From the NCBI GenBank assembly GCA_015654985.1, contig JAATFW010000353.1:1-37285 (forward strand): a stretch of 37,285 bases of DNA, read 5' to 3'. Source of the DNA: Sphingobacteriales bacterium. GTDB lineage: Bacteria; Bacteroidota; Bacteroidia; Sphingobacteriales; Sphingobacteriaceae. Below are positions 8,217 through 15,947 of the stretch, piece after piece. Each line of letters starts with the position of its first letter. Positions within the stretch are counted from its first letter, which is position 1. Under the pieces are notes generated by a model, which was not told the origin of the DNA, made no database searches, and saw nothing but the letters and a program-made list of their open reading frames with translations. Both the position numbers and the translations under genes were made by a program.

Positions 8217-9143
8217 GTGGAAAAAAACGCTAAAATTTATGTAGCCGGTCACCGGGGAATGGTGGGTTCGGCAATTTTCAGGAAACTTGAAAAAGAAGGG
8301 TATTCTAATCTCATTACCCGCACTTCAGCAGAACTCGATCTAAGAGACCAGAATGCTGTGGCAGACTTCTTTTCTGAAGAGAAACCAGACTATGTTTTTC
8401 TTGCTGCCGCCAAAGTGGGGGGTATTGTGGCGAACAATACTTATCGTGCCCAGTTTCTGTACGAGAACCTGATGATTCAGAATAACATTATCCATAATTC
8501 GTATCTGCAGGGAGTAAAAAAACTGATGTTTTTAGGATCCAGTTGTATTTATCCGAAAATGGCCCCCCAGCCTTTAAAGGAGGAATACTTGTTAACCGGG
8601 CCCTTGGAACAAACCAATGAGCCCTATGCTATTGCAAAAATTGCGGGTATTAAAATGTGTGATGCTTACCGTGATCAGTATGGCTGTAATTATGTTTCTG
8701 TTATGCCAACAAATCTGTACGGTTATAACGATAATTACCATCCTGAAAATTCGCATGTACTTCCGGCATTGATCAGGAAATTTCATGAAGCTAAGGTTTC
8801 GGGAAAAGATAAAGTAGTAGTATGGGGAACAGGAAACCCGAAGAGAGAGTTTCTGTTTGCTGATGACCTTGCTGACGCATGTGTTTCGTTAATGGAAACG
8901 TATAATGAGCGTAATCTTATTAATATCGGGACAGGTGAAGATGTTACCATTAAGGAACTGGCCCTGCTTATCAAAAAAATAACCGGCTTTGAAGGGGAAC
9001 TGGAGTTTGACAGTTCTAAACCTGACGGAACTCCCCGTAAATTAATGGATGTTTCTAAGCTGCACTCTTTCGGCTGGAAGCACAGGGTTGAACTTGAAGA
9101 AGGAATAAAGCTGGCCTACAAGGATTTCCTGAGTAAGGCATAG
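8217..9143 (+). CDS. fcl: GDP-L-fucose synthase
   Basis: Epimerase/reductase that turns GDP-4-keto-6-deoxymannose into GDP-L-fucose for cell-surface glycans. The 308-residue extended SDR has the NADP motif GHRGMVGSA (residues 11-19) and the active-site SSCIYPK and YAIAKIAG (the YxxxK pair, near residue 140). The family markers [27 protein letters not shown] and [13 protein letters not shown] are also present. Start is GTG; no in-frame ATG fits. The gene stands alone between a divergent trmB and a convergent small gene. The upstream enzyme Gmd is not in this window. Confidence 0.94.
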   Translation: MEKNAKIYVAGHRGMVGSAIFRKLEKEGYSNLITRTSAELDLRDQNAVADFFSEEKPDYVFLAAAKVGGIVANNTYRAQFLYENLMIQNNIIHNSYLQGVKKLMFLGSSCIYPKMAPQPLKEEYLLTGPLEQTNEPYAIAKIAGIKMCDAYRDQYGCNYVSVMPTNLYGYNDNYHPENSHVLPALIRKFHEAKVSGKDKVVVWGTGNPKREFLFADDLADACVSLMETYNERNLINIGTGEDVTIKELALLIKKITGFEGELEFDSSKPDGTPRKLMDVSKLHSFGWKHRVELEEGIKLAYKDFLSKA

Positions 9144-9148
9144 TGAAT

Positions 9149-9205
9149 GTGAGAACCCGGATACGGGAAATTTCTATAGTGAATTTCCCGTATCCGGGTT
9201 CTCAC
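9149..9205. terminator. 24-bp perfect inverted repeat between convergent genes
   Basis: Arms at 9149-9172 and 9182-9205 are perfect complements over 24 bases with a 9-base loop. The repeat sits between the fcl stop (9143) and the stop of the convergent gene at 9215, so a bidirectional terminator is the simplest reading. It lacks a strong T-run on either side and is longer than most terminators, so other roles are possible. Confidence 0.6.
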
Positions 9206-9214
9206 TTCTTCTTA

Positions 9215-9661
9215 TTAATAGCTTTCGCTGTCGGGAGGAATTCCGTAGTCCACAGGCTTGCGGGCTTTTATACCAACTTTGCTGATTGTTTTACCTTTAA
9301 ACAGGCCCTTAACTTTATCTAATATCCCGGAAACAGTATTTGAATTAACCTGTCCGGCTACCTTCTGTGAAAGAAAGGTAATGATAGTCTTGGTAATGAA
9401 GCCTGATCGTTTAAAAATGACTCCATTCACGAAAAAAGGGATTACAAATCTGGCAATGCTGGTGATAATATCATGATTAAGAAGTTCTGATGTCAGAGAT
9501 TTTCCGCCATTCTTGCTTTTGAAAATTCCTCTTACAGTAGCAAAAATGGCAGCAGGACTACTTATGGCTTCCTTCAAAGCCTCCTCCTGCTGAAAACTCT
9601 GTACCTTCAGAATGTCAATTTCTGCCTGTAGCTCTGCCAGGCTGCTGAAAGTCTTTTCCAT
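9215..9661 (-). CDS. Hypothetical protein, last gene of a small envelope operon
   Basis: Not recognised. The 148 residues begin with a predicted coiled helix (SLAELQAEIDILKVQSFQQE), followed by a lysine-rich linker. A moderately hydrophobic stretch (DIITSIARFVIPFFVNGVIF, about 85-104) may touch or cross the membrane, and a basic C-terminal region follows. Its start codon directly abuts the stop codon of the holin-like gene (9662), so the two are translationally linked. The company of a YtxH protein and a holin-like protein suggests a cell-envelope or stress role; this is inference. Confidence 0.75.
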   Translation of the reverse strand: MEKTFSSLAELQAEIDILKVQSFQQEEALKEAISSPAAIFATVRGIFKSKNGGKSLTSELLNHDIITSIARFVIPFFVNGVIFKRSGFITKTIITFLSQKVAGQVNSNTVSGILDKVKGLFKGKTISKVGIKARKPVDYGIPPDSESY

Positions 9662-10021
9662 CTATTTCTTCTTTTTCTTAAATAGTATCTTCACCATAAA
9701 GTCCTGCAGGTACTTGTTAATGTATTGCTCTTTGGTAAAAGCCATCAATAATGCAAGAACCAGGTAAATAAGGGCAACCAGGCCAAATCCTTTAGCATAT
9801 GAATTAAGCACTTCTCCCAGATAGAAGGCTAGTGTTAAGGACGCGAACAGGAAGGTCAGCAGGGCAGCCACGACTACAAATGCATTCGTTATCAACCCTG
9901 CAATAACAACAGTCATACGTTCAATAACAGTAAGCCTTGCAAGTTCAACACGGGTAGTAATATATTCCTTTAATAAGGAAATAATATCCTGGGGTGGTTT
10001 CTGGTCTTGAGTATCTGGCAT
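9662..10021 (-). CDS. Phage-holin-family (Holin-X/PF07332-like) membrane protein
   Basis: A 119-residue protein with two strong membrane segments (about 45-70, ITNAFVVVAALLTFLFASLT, and about 82-100, GFGLVALIYLVLALLMAF). An amphipathic N-terminal helix (DIISLLKEYITTRVELARL) precedes them and a poly-lysine tail (KKKKK) closes the protein. This layout is that of the holin-superfamily proteins that are chromosomal in many bacteria and are not phage lysis genes. There are no phage genes nearby. It lies between a YtxH gene (38 bases upstream) and a hypothetical gene (directly adjoining). Confidence 0.75.
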   Translation of the reverse strand: MPDTQDQKPPQDIISLLKEYITTRVELARLTVIERMTVVIAGLITNAFVVVAALLTFLFASLTLAFYLGEVLNSYAKGFGLVALIYLVLALLMAFTKEQYINKYLQDFMVKILFKKKKK

Positions 10022-10059
10022 AAAGCAATAAAAGTAAATAAAATCAGGGAATCTATTAA

Positions 10060-10332
10060 TTAAGCCTGTCCTTCAGAACCAGCGGTATTAACTTCTTCTT
10101 CCGCAGCAGCAAACTTCGATTTTATATTATCAACTACCTTATCCTTAATGGCGGTGAGGTTATCGATTTCTTCTGCTGCCCTGTCTTTTATAGAATCTCC
10201 CAGGTTCTTCAGGGCATCATTTAATTTGTCGCGGGTTTCAGAACCCTTTTCAGGAGCGAACAAAATTCCGAGAGCTGCACCGGCAGCTACTCCGGCAAGT
10301 AAACCAAGTAGCACTTTAGTATTATCATTCAT
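10060..10332 (-). CDS. YtxH domain-containing protein
   Basis: A 90-residue protein with the hallmark of YtxH proteins: a glycine/alanine-rich N-terminal membrane segment (VLLGLLAGVAAGAALGILFA, residues 6-25) followed directly by PEKGSETRDKL. A long charged amphipathic helix follows (LKNLGDSIKDRAAEEIDNLT). The family is linked to general stress in Bacillus; its molecular job is unknown. It is first in a three-gene run with the holin-like and hypothetical genes, with a good promoter just upstream. Confidence 0.85.
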   Translation of the reverse strand: MNDNTKVLLGLLAGVAAGAALGILFAPEKGSETRDKLNDALKNLGDSIKDRAAEEIDNLTAIKDKVVDNIKSKFAAAEEEVNTAGSEGQA

Positions 10333-10352
10333 GACTTAAAAGTTTAAGTTTT

Positions 10353-10384
10353 TAAATTTAATTTAACTTCCATAATAATACAAA
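10353..10384 (-). promoter_or_regulatory. Promoter of the ytxH operon
   Basis: The minus strand has TTTG (10381-10384), a 20-base spacer and TAAATTTA (10353-10360). The box differs from TAnnTTTG at the last base only and lies 20 bases before the ytxH start. Confidence 0.45.
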
Positions 10385-10404
10385 AAAACAGGATGAACTG
10401 TTTT
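10382..10404 (-). terminator. Terminator after the AI-2E family gene
   Basis: On the minus strand AAAACAG (10398-10404) pairs with CTGTTTT (10385-10391) across a 6-base loop, then the T-run continues to 10382. It lies 17 bases after the stop at 10421. The stem is short and A/T-rich. Confidence 0.5.
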
Positions 10405-10420
10405 GAATAATTTTATACTA

Positions 10421-11464
10421 TTACTCTTCTTCTACGGAGCGTATTCTTTCTAAACGGTCGGAAGCCAGTTTGCTTGTTTCGTAAATGCGCACGGTAAGTA
10501 TAAAATAAGAAAGCAATAAAGGTCCGAGAACAAGGCCCATTATTCCAAATGCAGGAATCCCGATTATAACACCTATTACCGTAATAATAGGATGTATATT
10601 GCCGATGCGTTTGGCAATCAGGAAGCGTATGACATTGTCAATATTAGAAATCAGCAGGATGCCCCAAAGGAGGATCCCTATTCCTGCCGTACTATTTCCA
10701 TTGGCAAGTTCAATGATCCCTGCGGGTATAAATACAAACGCTGATCCTATCAGAGGAAGAAAGGAGAGGAAGATGGAAATAACTCCCCAGAATATGGCAT
10801 CGTCTATTTTGAAAATAAAGAATCCAAGACTTACTAAAGCACCCTGTACAATTGCAATAAGGCCCTGGCCTAAAATATTTGAATAAGTGGTATACTTTAA
10901 TTCGTCAGCGAATTTGAGGGCATTCTGTTCGCGGAAAGGAGAATATTTAATTAGCTGTCTTTCGAAAATTTCGTGATTGAGTAACATGAAATATAGAAGA
11001 AAATACATTACTACGATACCCAGCAACAGATCGGCAGCACCACCAATTATAGAGGGAAAGAGATCGCCTGCATAAGTGGTGGCTTTTTGTATAGCCTTTT
11101 GAAGCATATCCGGTTGATGAAGTTTGGATCCAAAAAAGTCATCTATTCTTCGTGCTATTACCTTAAGTTTAAGGGGGTCGCGCTGAAAGTCTGTGATCTT
11201 ATCAATCACCATCAGGCTCAGGCCATAAAAAGGGACAACGAAAATTATTAATGAACTTAAAATAATTCCTGCACAGGCAAGAAACCTGTTCCATTTCAGG
11301 CTTTGGGTAAGATATAAATAGACTGGCCTGAAAAGGGTATACATGATCACCGTACTGAGGAGGGAACCTGCTATAAATCTTAATGAATAAAGGATGCAGC
11401 ATCCCAGAATAATCAGGATGATCAGAAGAATATTATTTCGTTGTTTATAATTAAATACCGGCAT
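10421..11464 (-). CDS. AI-2E family transporter (PF01594)
   Basis: A 347-residue inner-membrane protein with about seven to eight membrane segments in the family's pattern: a helical pair at the start (NILLIILIILGCCILYSLRF), a soluble central region (about 85-140), then four to five segments. The conserved core ILGQGLIAIVQGALVSLGFF and the end GIPAFGIMGLVLGPLLLSYF are visible. Despite the name, most members do not carry autoinducer-2; some are Na+/H+ antiporters, so substrate is open. It stands alone, with a terminator behind it. Confidence 0.88.
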   Translation of the reverse strand: MPVFNYKQRNNILLIILIILGCCILYSLRFIAGSLLSTVIMYTLFRPVYLYLTQSLKWNRFLACAGIILSSLIIFVVPFYGLSLMVIDKITDFQRDPLKLKVIARRIDDFFGSKLHQPDMLQKAIQKATTYAGDLFPSIIGGAADLLLGIVVMYFLLYFMLLNHEIFERQLIKYSPFREQNALKFADELKYTTYSNILGQGLIAIVQGALVSLGFFIFKIDDAIFWGVISIFLSFLPLIGSAFVFIPAGIIELANGNSTAGIGILLWGILLISNIDNVIRFLIAKRIGNIHPIITVIGVIIGIPAFGIMGLVLGPLLLSYFILTVRIYETSKLASDRLERIRSVEEE

Positions 11465-11555
11465 GGGGTTATTTACGAATTACGGTTCTTAACAGCGATT
11501 TTCATAGAAACCTTTACAGACCTCCGGCAGCTATCTGCTTTTAGCTTCTTCCTCT

Positions 11556-12539
11556 TTAAACTTTTGCTTTAGCCAGTATTGAAGAAGTAATTTCATTAAT
11601 CCTCTCACAGTTCTTTCTGATAATATCGATCAACATATTTTCATCCCGTCCCTCAGAGTTGTTTTTCAATTCTTCTGTTGCGAAATTTATATTTGAAAGG
11701 GGACTGTAGATCTCATTTGCTACTATCCGGGTTAAATGGCCAATTGATTCGATCTTTTCTTCATATAGAGATTTTTGTTCCTGGATTTTACGATAAGTGA
11801 TGTCATGCAAAATTGAATAATAAAATTCTTTATGTCCATGTTGTGAAATCTGTAAGAAAGAAGAAATACTACAGTATTTTGTTTTCCCTAAAGCGGAAAT
11901 TATTTCGAGCTCCAGATCTTTTACACTTCCATATTGTTCCATTGCAGCGCAGAAAATCTCTCTGTCGGATAGGTTCTTATAAAAGTCGTTTGAATTTTTC
12001 CTGATAAGTTCTTCAAAGGTAGTATCCATAAACCTGATGGCAGCTTCATTAGCCTCATAGATGATGCCGTCTGAATCTGTTATCATGATAGGATCTTTAG
12101 AACGCTCAAAAAGAGCTCTGAATTTATTTTCGCTGTTTTTAAGCTGAGACAGGGCCTTATGGTGTCTTAAAGCATATCTGATGGTTCTTGCCAGTATCTC
12201 ACTATTAATCTCATCTTTCGTAAGGTAATCAGCCGCTCCTATGCGCAATGCCTCTTCATCAATTTTACTGTCGCCCCTTCCTGTGAAGATGATGATTGGT
12301 TCCGTACAGTTTGATTTAGTTGCTTCATATAAAAGATCGAGTCCTGAATGCTTTCCAAGCCGGTAATCTACCAGATAAATATCATAATGGCTTTTGAGCA
12401 TTGCGTTGATGGCTTCTGTATAATTATTACACCATGAAACTTCATAATAATTTCCATCGTTTCCTGAGGAAAGGATATTCCGTGTCAGAAGGAAATCATC
12501 TTCGTCATCGTCAACAAGCAGTATTTTAATCAGGTGCAT
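11556..12539 (-). CDS. Receiver-PAS protein with a degenerate HisKA and no ATPase domain
   Basis: A 327-residue signalling protein. Residues 1-125 are an intact response-regulator receiver (acidic LLVDDDEDD, phospho-acceptor D58 in YLVDYRLG, IIIFTGRG, and lysine in DYLTKDE). About 135-255 is a PAS domain (FRALFERSKDPIMITDSDGI, then HDITYRK). About 265-327 resembles the dimerisation helices of kinases related to IGxLxRxVAHExRNPLTNI. Here it reads IGHLTRIVANEIYSPLSNI: the phospho-histidine is asparagine and the protein stops before any HATPase. It therefore cannot be a working kinase; a dimeric receiver/sensor adaptor is possible. A kinase relic lies directly upstream. Confidence 0.85.
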   Translation of the reverse strand: MHLIKILLVDDDEDDFLLTRNILSSGNDGNYYEVSWCNNYTEAINAMLKSHYDIYLVDYRLGKHSGLDLLYEATKSNCTEPIIIFTGRGDSKIDEEALRIGAADYLTKDEINSEILARTIRYALRHHKALSQLKNSENKFRALFERSKDPIMITDSDGIIYEANEAAIRFMDTTFEELIRKNSNDFYKNLSDREIFCAAMEQYGSVKDLELEIISALGKTKYCSISSFLQISQHGHKEFYYSILHDITYRKIQEQKSLYEEKIESIGHLTRIVANEIYSPLSNINFATEELKNNSEGRDENMLIDIIRKNCERINEITSSILAKAKV

Positions 12540-12554
12540 GATGTTGAAGTTAAT

Positions 12555-12713
12555 TTAAAAAGGGGTAGAAACAGCCGTATAACCAAAATGATTACCGGTT
12601 ATATTATTGCATAAAGCAAGACCGATTTCTGTACCCCTCATACCCGATCCTGCAATGCAGGTGCTGAAATAAATTAAAGACCCATACTGATCCTCTATGT
12701 CAAATCCAATGCC
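12555..12713 (-). pseudogene. Relic of a histidine-kinase ATPase domain
   Basis: The 296-base gap between the NtrC-type gene and the receiver-PAS gene is not empty. On the minus strand 52 codons from 12713 read in one frame as a worn HATPase_c end. They give G1-like GIGFDIEDQYGSLI and G2-like MRGTEIGLALCNNITGNHFG, then YTAVSTPF and a stop. Working kinases have DNGIGFD, EGTGIGLALCKKIVENHGG and PGKGSTF. The second glycine of GTG is now glutamate and the PGKGSTF end is lost. Upstream (12714-12835) the frame meets a stop and I see no N-box. The alignment is by eye. Confidence 0.6.
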
Positions 12714-12835
12714 ATATCCCGGGCAGTATTACCGAGCATAAGGCCAGGTAAATAATCAGGATGACAAGTTCTGCAGGGATGTATTATAACCGGCTGCTGT
12801 TATTCAGCTCCTGAAGTCACGTTTAATCGCAATTC

Positions 12836-14245
12836 TTAATCCAGATTAATTGCCTTCATTTTATTGTATAAGGTCTTTCTGTCGATATTCAGAATCTGTG
12901 CAGCTTTGGTTTTATTGAAATTAACTTCTTTAAGCACCCTGAGAATTGTTTCATACTCGGCCTCCATAGCTGCATCTTTTAGTCCCCGTTTATTTTCCTT
13001 AGCATGAATGTTTTCTACAGCAGATTCGATAGCAGCCACCCTGGCAAAGGTTGAGATCTCCAGTGGGAGTGATTTAAGCTGTATTTTACTTGTTTCCGAA
13101 AGTAAGGTAGCCCTGCGAATGACGTTTTTAAGCTCGCGCACGTTTCCGGGCCAGTTATAGGTTAATAAACATTCGATTACCTCGTCGGAAAAACCTTCAA
13201 CATTTCTGTTCAGCTCTTTATTGGTATATTTAAGGAAGTTTTGGGCAAAAAGGATAATATCATTCTCCCGCTTACGCAAAGGCGGCAAATGAATACTGAA
13301 TTCATTAAAGCGGTGATACAGATCTTCTCTGAAACGTCCTTTTTGAATAGCATCGTGCAAATTTTCATTAGTAGCGATGATGATCCGTACATCAAGATCG
13401 ATCTCTTTAGTGCTTCCGATCCTTTTTACTTTTCGTTCCTGAACAGTTCTTAAAAGGGCAGCCTGAATCTCGTAAGAGAGGTTCCCTACTTCATCAAGGA
13501 ATAAAGTTCCCCCGTTGGCCATTTCAAAGTGACCGATCTTGGTGTAAAGGGCACCTGTAAAAGACCCCTTTTCATGGCCAAAAAATTCGCTGCCTGCAAG
13601 TTCTTTAGTGAGAGAGCCACAGTCCATGGGAATAAAAGGTTTATCTCTCCTGTTACTTTTTAAATGAATAGCATGTGCTACAGACTCTTTCCCGGTTCCG
13701 CTTTCACCTGTAAGGATCACACTGTAAGTGGTTGGGGCTATCAGCTCAATTTGTCTGAGCAGATCTTTGGATGCTGCGCTGTCTCCGATAATGAATGTTT
13801 CGGGAAAGCCCTGGGAATTCATCTTTTCCTTTTTGGGCGGAGCCGCCACTCCAGTATTTTCTGTTTCAGGTTTAAAGAGAGCTTCGTGGGTTTCCAGCGC
13901 CTTATTAATGGTATTCAGAATCTCATCAGGATAAAGAGGTTTTGTAATATAATCATATGCCCCCATTTTAATAAGCTCTACAGCCAGCTTAATATCGGAA
14001 TAGCCGGTTATGATAATTACGCCGGTGGAAGGGTATGCAGCCTTGATCTTTCTGAGCATTTCTCTTCCATCTGTGTCTTCCAGCCGGAAGTCGCATAGAA
14101 CAAGGTTGAAAACCTCTTTGCCAAGCAGGTCCATTGCATGGCTGCCGCTTGTCGAAATAGCTACTTCATAGCCATTTCTTGTTAAGAATTTTGATAATAA
14201 AAGCCCAATGTTTATCTCATCATCAACTATTAAAATTCTCTTCAT
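12836..14245 (-). CDS. Sigma-54-dependent response regulator, NtrC family
   Basis: Transcriptional activator of 469 residues with the full three-domain build. Residues 1-120 are a receiver (LIVDDE at 5-10, phospho-acceptor D52 in LVLCDFRLED, switch threonine in IITGYS, K in YITKP). About 150-385 is the AAA+ domain, with Walker A GESGTGKES, sigma-54 contact loop GSFTGA, Walker B GTLFLDEVGN and the arginine-finger region FREDLYHRF. A C-terminal Fis-type helix-turn-helix (NKTKAAQILNIDRKTLYNKM) ends the protein. It presumably once had a partner kinase; the relic just downstream may be its remains. Confidence 0.94.
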   Translation of the reverse strand: MKRILIVDDEINIGLLLSKFLTRNGYEVAISTSGSHAMDLLGKEVFNLVLCDFRLEDTDGREMLRKIKAAYPSTGVIIITGYSDIKLAVELIKMGAYDYITKPLYPDEILNTINKALETHEALFKPETENTGVAAPPKKEKMNSQGFPETFIIGDSAASKDLLRQIELIAPTTYSVILTGESGTGKESVAHAIHLKSNRRDKPFIPMDCGSLTKELAGSEFFGHEKGSFTGALYTKIGHFEMANGGTLFLDEVGNLSYEIQAALLRTVQERKVKRIGSTKEIDLDVRIIIATNENLHDAIQKGRFREDLYHRFNEFSIHLPPLRKRENDIILFAQNFLKYTNKELNRNVEGFSDEVIECLLTYNWPGNVRELKNVIRRATLLSETSKIQLKSLPLEISTFARVAAIESAVENIHAKENKRGLKDAAMEAEYETILRVLKEVNFNKTKAAQILNIDRKTLYNKMKAINLD

Positions 14246-14421
14246 AATAAAATACTAACAGTTTTAATAAAGGTAATTTATAAAAATTATCCGGGAAATT
14301 ATTTCTACGATTTCTGCAAAAAATTCTATCTTTTCTTTCAGGGCCATTTTTTGCGATAAAAAATCTCTTCCCTTATTCGGATTCCGGATGAATTTGTTTC
14401 AAATCATTTGAAAGGAAGTAT
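14246..14421. other. AT-rich gap with a 17-bp palindrome
   Basis: Holds the 3' side of the radical SAM gene and the promoter side of the NtrC-type gene, both minus strand. TTTCAAAT (14397-14404) and ATTTGAAA (14406-14413) form a perfect 8-base inverted repeat around one base, a possible regulator site. No T-run follows it and no clear promoter box was seen. Confidence 0.35.
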
Positions 14422-15639
14422 TTAGTTGAACCTTTTGTTCATTATATTAGCCGGGGAACGCTTCCGTGCCAGCTCATTTGCCATATATTTCATATATGGT
14501 TTTGTATGCCGGAAGAATCTTTTGTATCCTTCACAGAGGTAGTTCAGACCGGCTTCTCCTGTATCAGATGTCAGAAAGCGGTTTTTGGGGCATTCTCCCC
14601 GGCAGTAAGAGTACACATCACATTTTTTACACTGCTCCGGCAAAGAATCGTACTTGTTATTACCGAATTTTTGCTGTTCAGGAAGAAGAAGCATCTTCTT
14701 CAGCGTACTGCTGTTGATATTGCCTAATTTATATTCGGGATAAACAAAATGATCACATGAGTACACATCGCCGTTATGTTCTATAGCGAGCGCGTCGCCG
14801 CAGCGTTCACTAAAAACACATATTCCTGCGGGTACGCCCACTTCGTTAGCCAGCGTTGCATCAAATATCTGGACGAAATAACGGCCTACATCTCTTTTTA
14901 CCCATTCGTTAAAAATAGAAATGAGAAACTTCCCGAATTTTACAGAGTTAACAGACCAGGGGGCCAATGCAGCGCTATCAGACTGTTCGGGTAAAACCAG
15001 TGATAATTTTTCGGGAGAACAACTGCCTGCGATATATTCAATGATCGGAATAAACTGAATGTAACCGCTGCCAACCTGCTTTAAGAAATGATATACCTCA
15101 AGGGGGTATTCAGAATTTATGTTATTAACTACAGTCAGGGTATTAAATTCAACATGGTGCTTTTTTAAGAGGTCAATTCCACTCATTACCTTCGAAAAGG
15201 AGCCTTTGCCGCCTTTATTTATCCGGTAAGTATCGTGAAGTTTCTCCGGTCCATCTATCGATATGCCAATCAGAAAATTGTTTTCTTTGAAGAATTTACA
15301 CCATTCGTCATTTAACAACACTCCGTTTGTTTGAAACGAATTGCTGATCTGCTTTCCGCTTCCATATTTTTTTTGGAACCGTAAAGCTGTTTGGAAATAC
15401 TCTATGCCCAAAAGAGTTGGTTCTCCACCCTGCCATACGAAGGTTACTTCGGGACCAGGCTGTTCGTGTATGTATTTGCGTGTAAAGGTTTCAAGAGTTT
15501 CCTCATTCATCCTGAAACTGGAAGTTCCGGGATACATTTTTTCTTTTTCAAGATAATAACAGTAAGCACAGTCGAGGTTGCAAAGAGGGCCTGTTGGCTT
15601 GGCAAGAAGATTAAATCCGGATTGGAGGATGGGGTTCAT
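14422..15639 (-). CDS. Anaerobic sulfatase-maturating-type radical SAM/SPASM enzyme
   Basis: A 405-residue radical SAM protein of the anSME type, which oxidises a cysteine or serine in sulfatases to formylglycine. The radical SAM cluster motif is C20-x3-C24-x2-C27 in PLCNLDCAYCYYLEKEKMYP. A SPASM region in the C-terminal third supplies the other cysteines for two more clusters: CVFSERCG, NGDVYSCDHFVYPEYKLGNI, and the CKKCDVYSYCRGECPKNRF end. All family cysteine groups appear present. No sulfatase gene lies in this window, so its target is unknown; family neighbours modify other peptides. Confidence 0.88.
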   Translation of the reverse strand: MNPILQSGFNLLAKPTGPLCNLDCAYCYYLEKEKMYPGTSSFRMNEETLETFTRKYIHEQPGPEVTFVWQGGEPTLLGIEYFQTALRFQKKYGSGKQISNSFQTNGVLLNDEWCKFFKENNFLIGISIDGPEKLHDTYRINKGGKGSFSKVMSGIDLLKKHHVEFNTLTVVNNINSEYPLEVYHFLKQVGSGYIQFIPIIEYIAGSCSPEKLSLVLPEQSDSAALAPWSVNSVKFGKFLISIFNEWVKRDVGRYFVQIFDATLANEVGVPAGICVFSERCGDALAIEHNGDVYSCDHFVYPEYKLGNINSSTLKKMLLLPEQQKFGNNKYDSLPEQCKKCDVYSYCRGECPKNRFLTSDTGEAGLNYLCEGYKRFFRHTKPYMKYMANELARKRSPANIMNKRFN

Positions 15640-15789
15640 TTATTCAGATATAGTTTTTTACCGGTTCCCGAAAGCACCTGACCAGATTTCCAAAAATGGG
15701 AAAAATATAATGCAAGCAGATTCTTTGTCTCAGGAACGTACCTGTAAAATTACAGAATAAATAATAATCTGCGGCAAAATAAAAGCTTT

Positions 15790-15882
15790 TTAAGTTTGAT
15801 CTTTGTTGTATTCAGGAATATCACCTGGCTGACAGTCAAGTGCTTTACACAACGTGTCAGGCGTCTCTAAATACTCAATACT
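15790..15882 (-). pseudogene. Relic of a small XRE-family (Cro/CI-type) regulator
   Basis: Within the 308-base gap between the radical SAM gene and glnS, 30 minus-strand codons read SIEYLETPDTLCKALDCQPG followed by DIPEYNKDQT and a stop. This matches the C-terminal part of ~70-residue HTH regulators, whose end is usually RFSTLEAICKALDCQPGDILEY. A TAA lies just before the first codon. The preceding bases in another frame ([13 protein letters not shown]) may be the worn helix-turn-helix. No intact start or full domain remains. Assignment is by eye. Confidence 0.55.
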
Positions 15883-15921
15883 TTATTCTGATTTGCTTTA
15901 TCTGATAAGCGAAATGTTTAG

Positions 15922-15929
15922 TACTTTTG
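15922..15929 (+). promoter_or_regulatory. -7 box (TACTTTTG) of glnS
   Basis: Exact TAnnTTTG match, 18 bases before the ATG at 15948. The nearest upstream TTTG (15892-15895) is 26 bases away, outside the usual range. Confidence 0.45.
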
Positions 15930-15947
15930 TGTCCTTTTAATCTGAAT

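Larger units (their letters stand above)
15640..15947. other. 308-base gap between divergent genes
   Basis: Contains the XRE-type relic (15790-15882), the glnS -7 box (15922-15929) and, at 15640-15789, AT-rich sequence where the promoter of the radical SAM gene should lie. I see no tRNA or clear riboswitch fold here. Confidence 0.5.

Noticed and set aside
9662..10021. Holin-family gene as a sign of prophage
   Set aside because: No integrase, lysin, capsid or tail genes nearby; this family is common on chromosomes beside YtxH genes.
12651..12666. Sigma-54-like promoter on the minus strand (AGCAC, 5 bases, TTGCA) before the receiver-PAS gene, tempting beside an NtrC-type activator
   Set aside because: The essential GG of the -24 element is AG, and these bases are better explained as part of the kinase relic.
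14341..14356. GGCC...TTTTGC as a sigma-54 site near the NtrC-type gene
   Set aside because: The GG-to-GC spacing is one base short, and it points away from the NtrC-type gene.
15927..15947. Longer glnS start at a TTG
   Set aside because: It falls on the promoter box, and the family starts at MSEE-type sequence seen at 15948.
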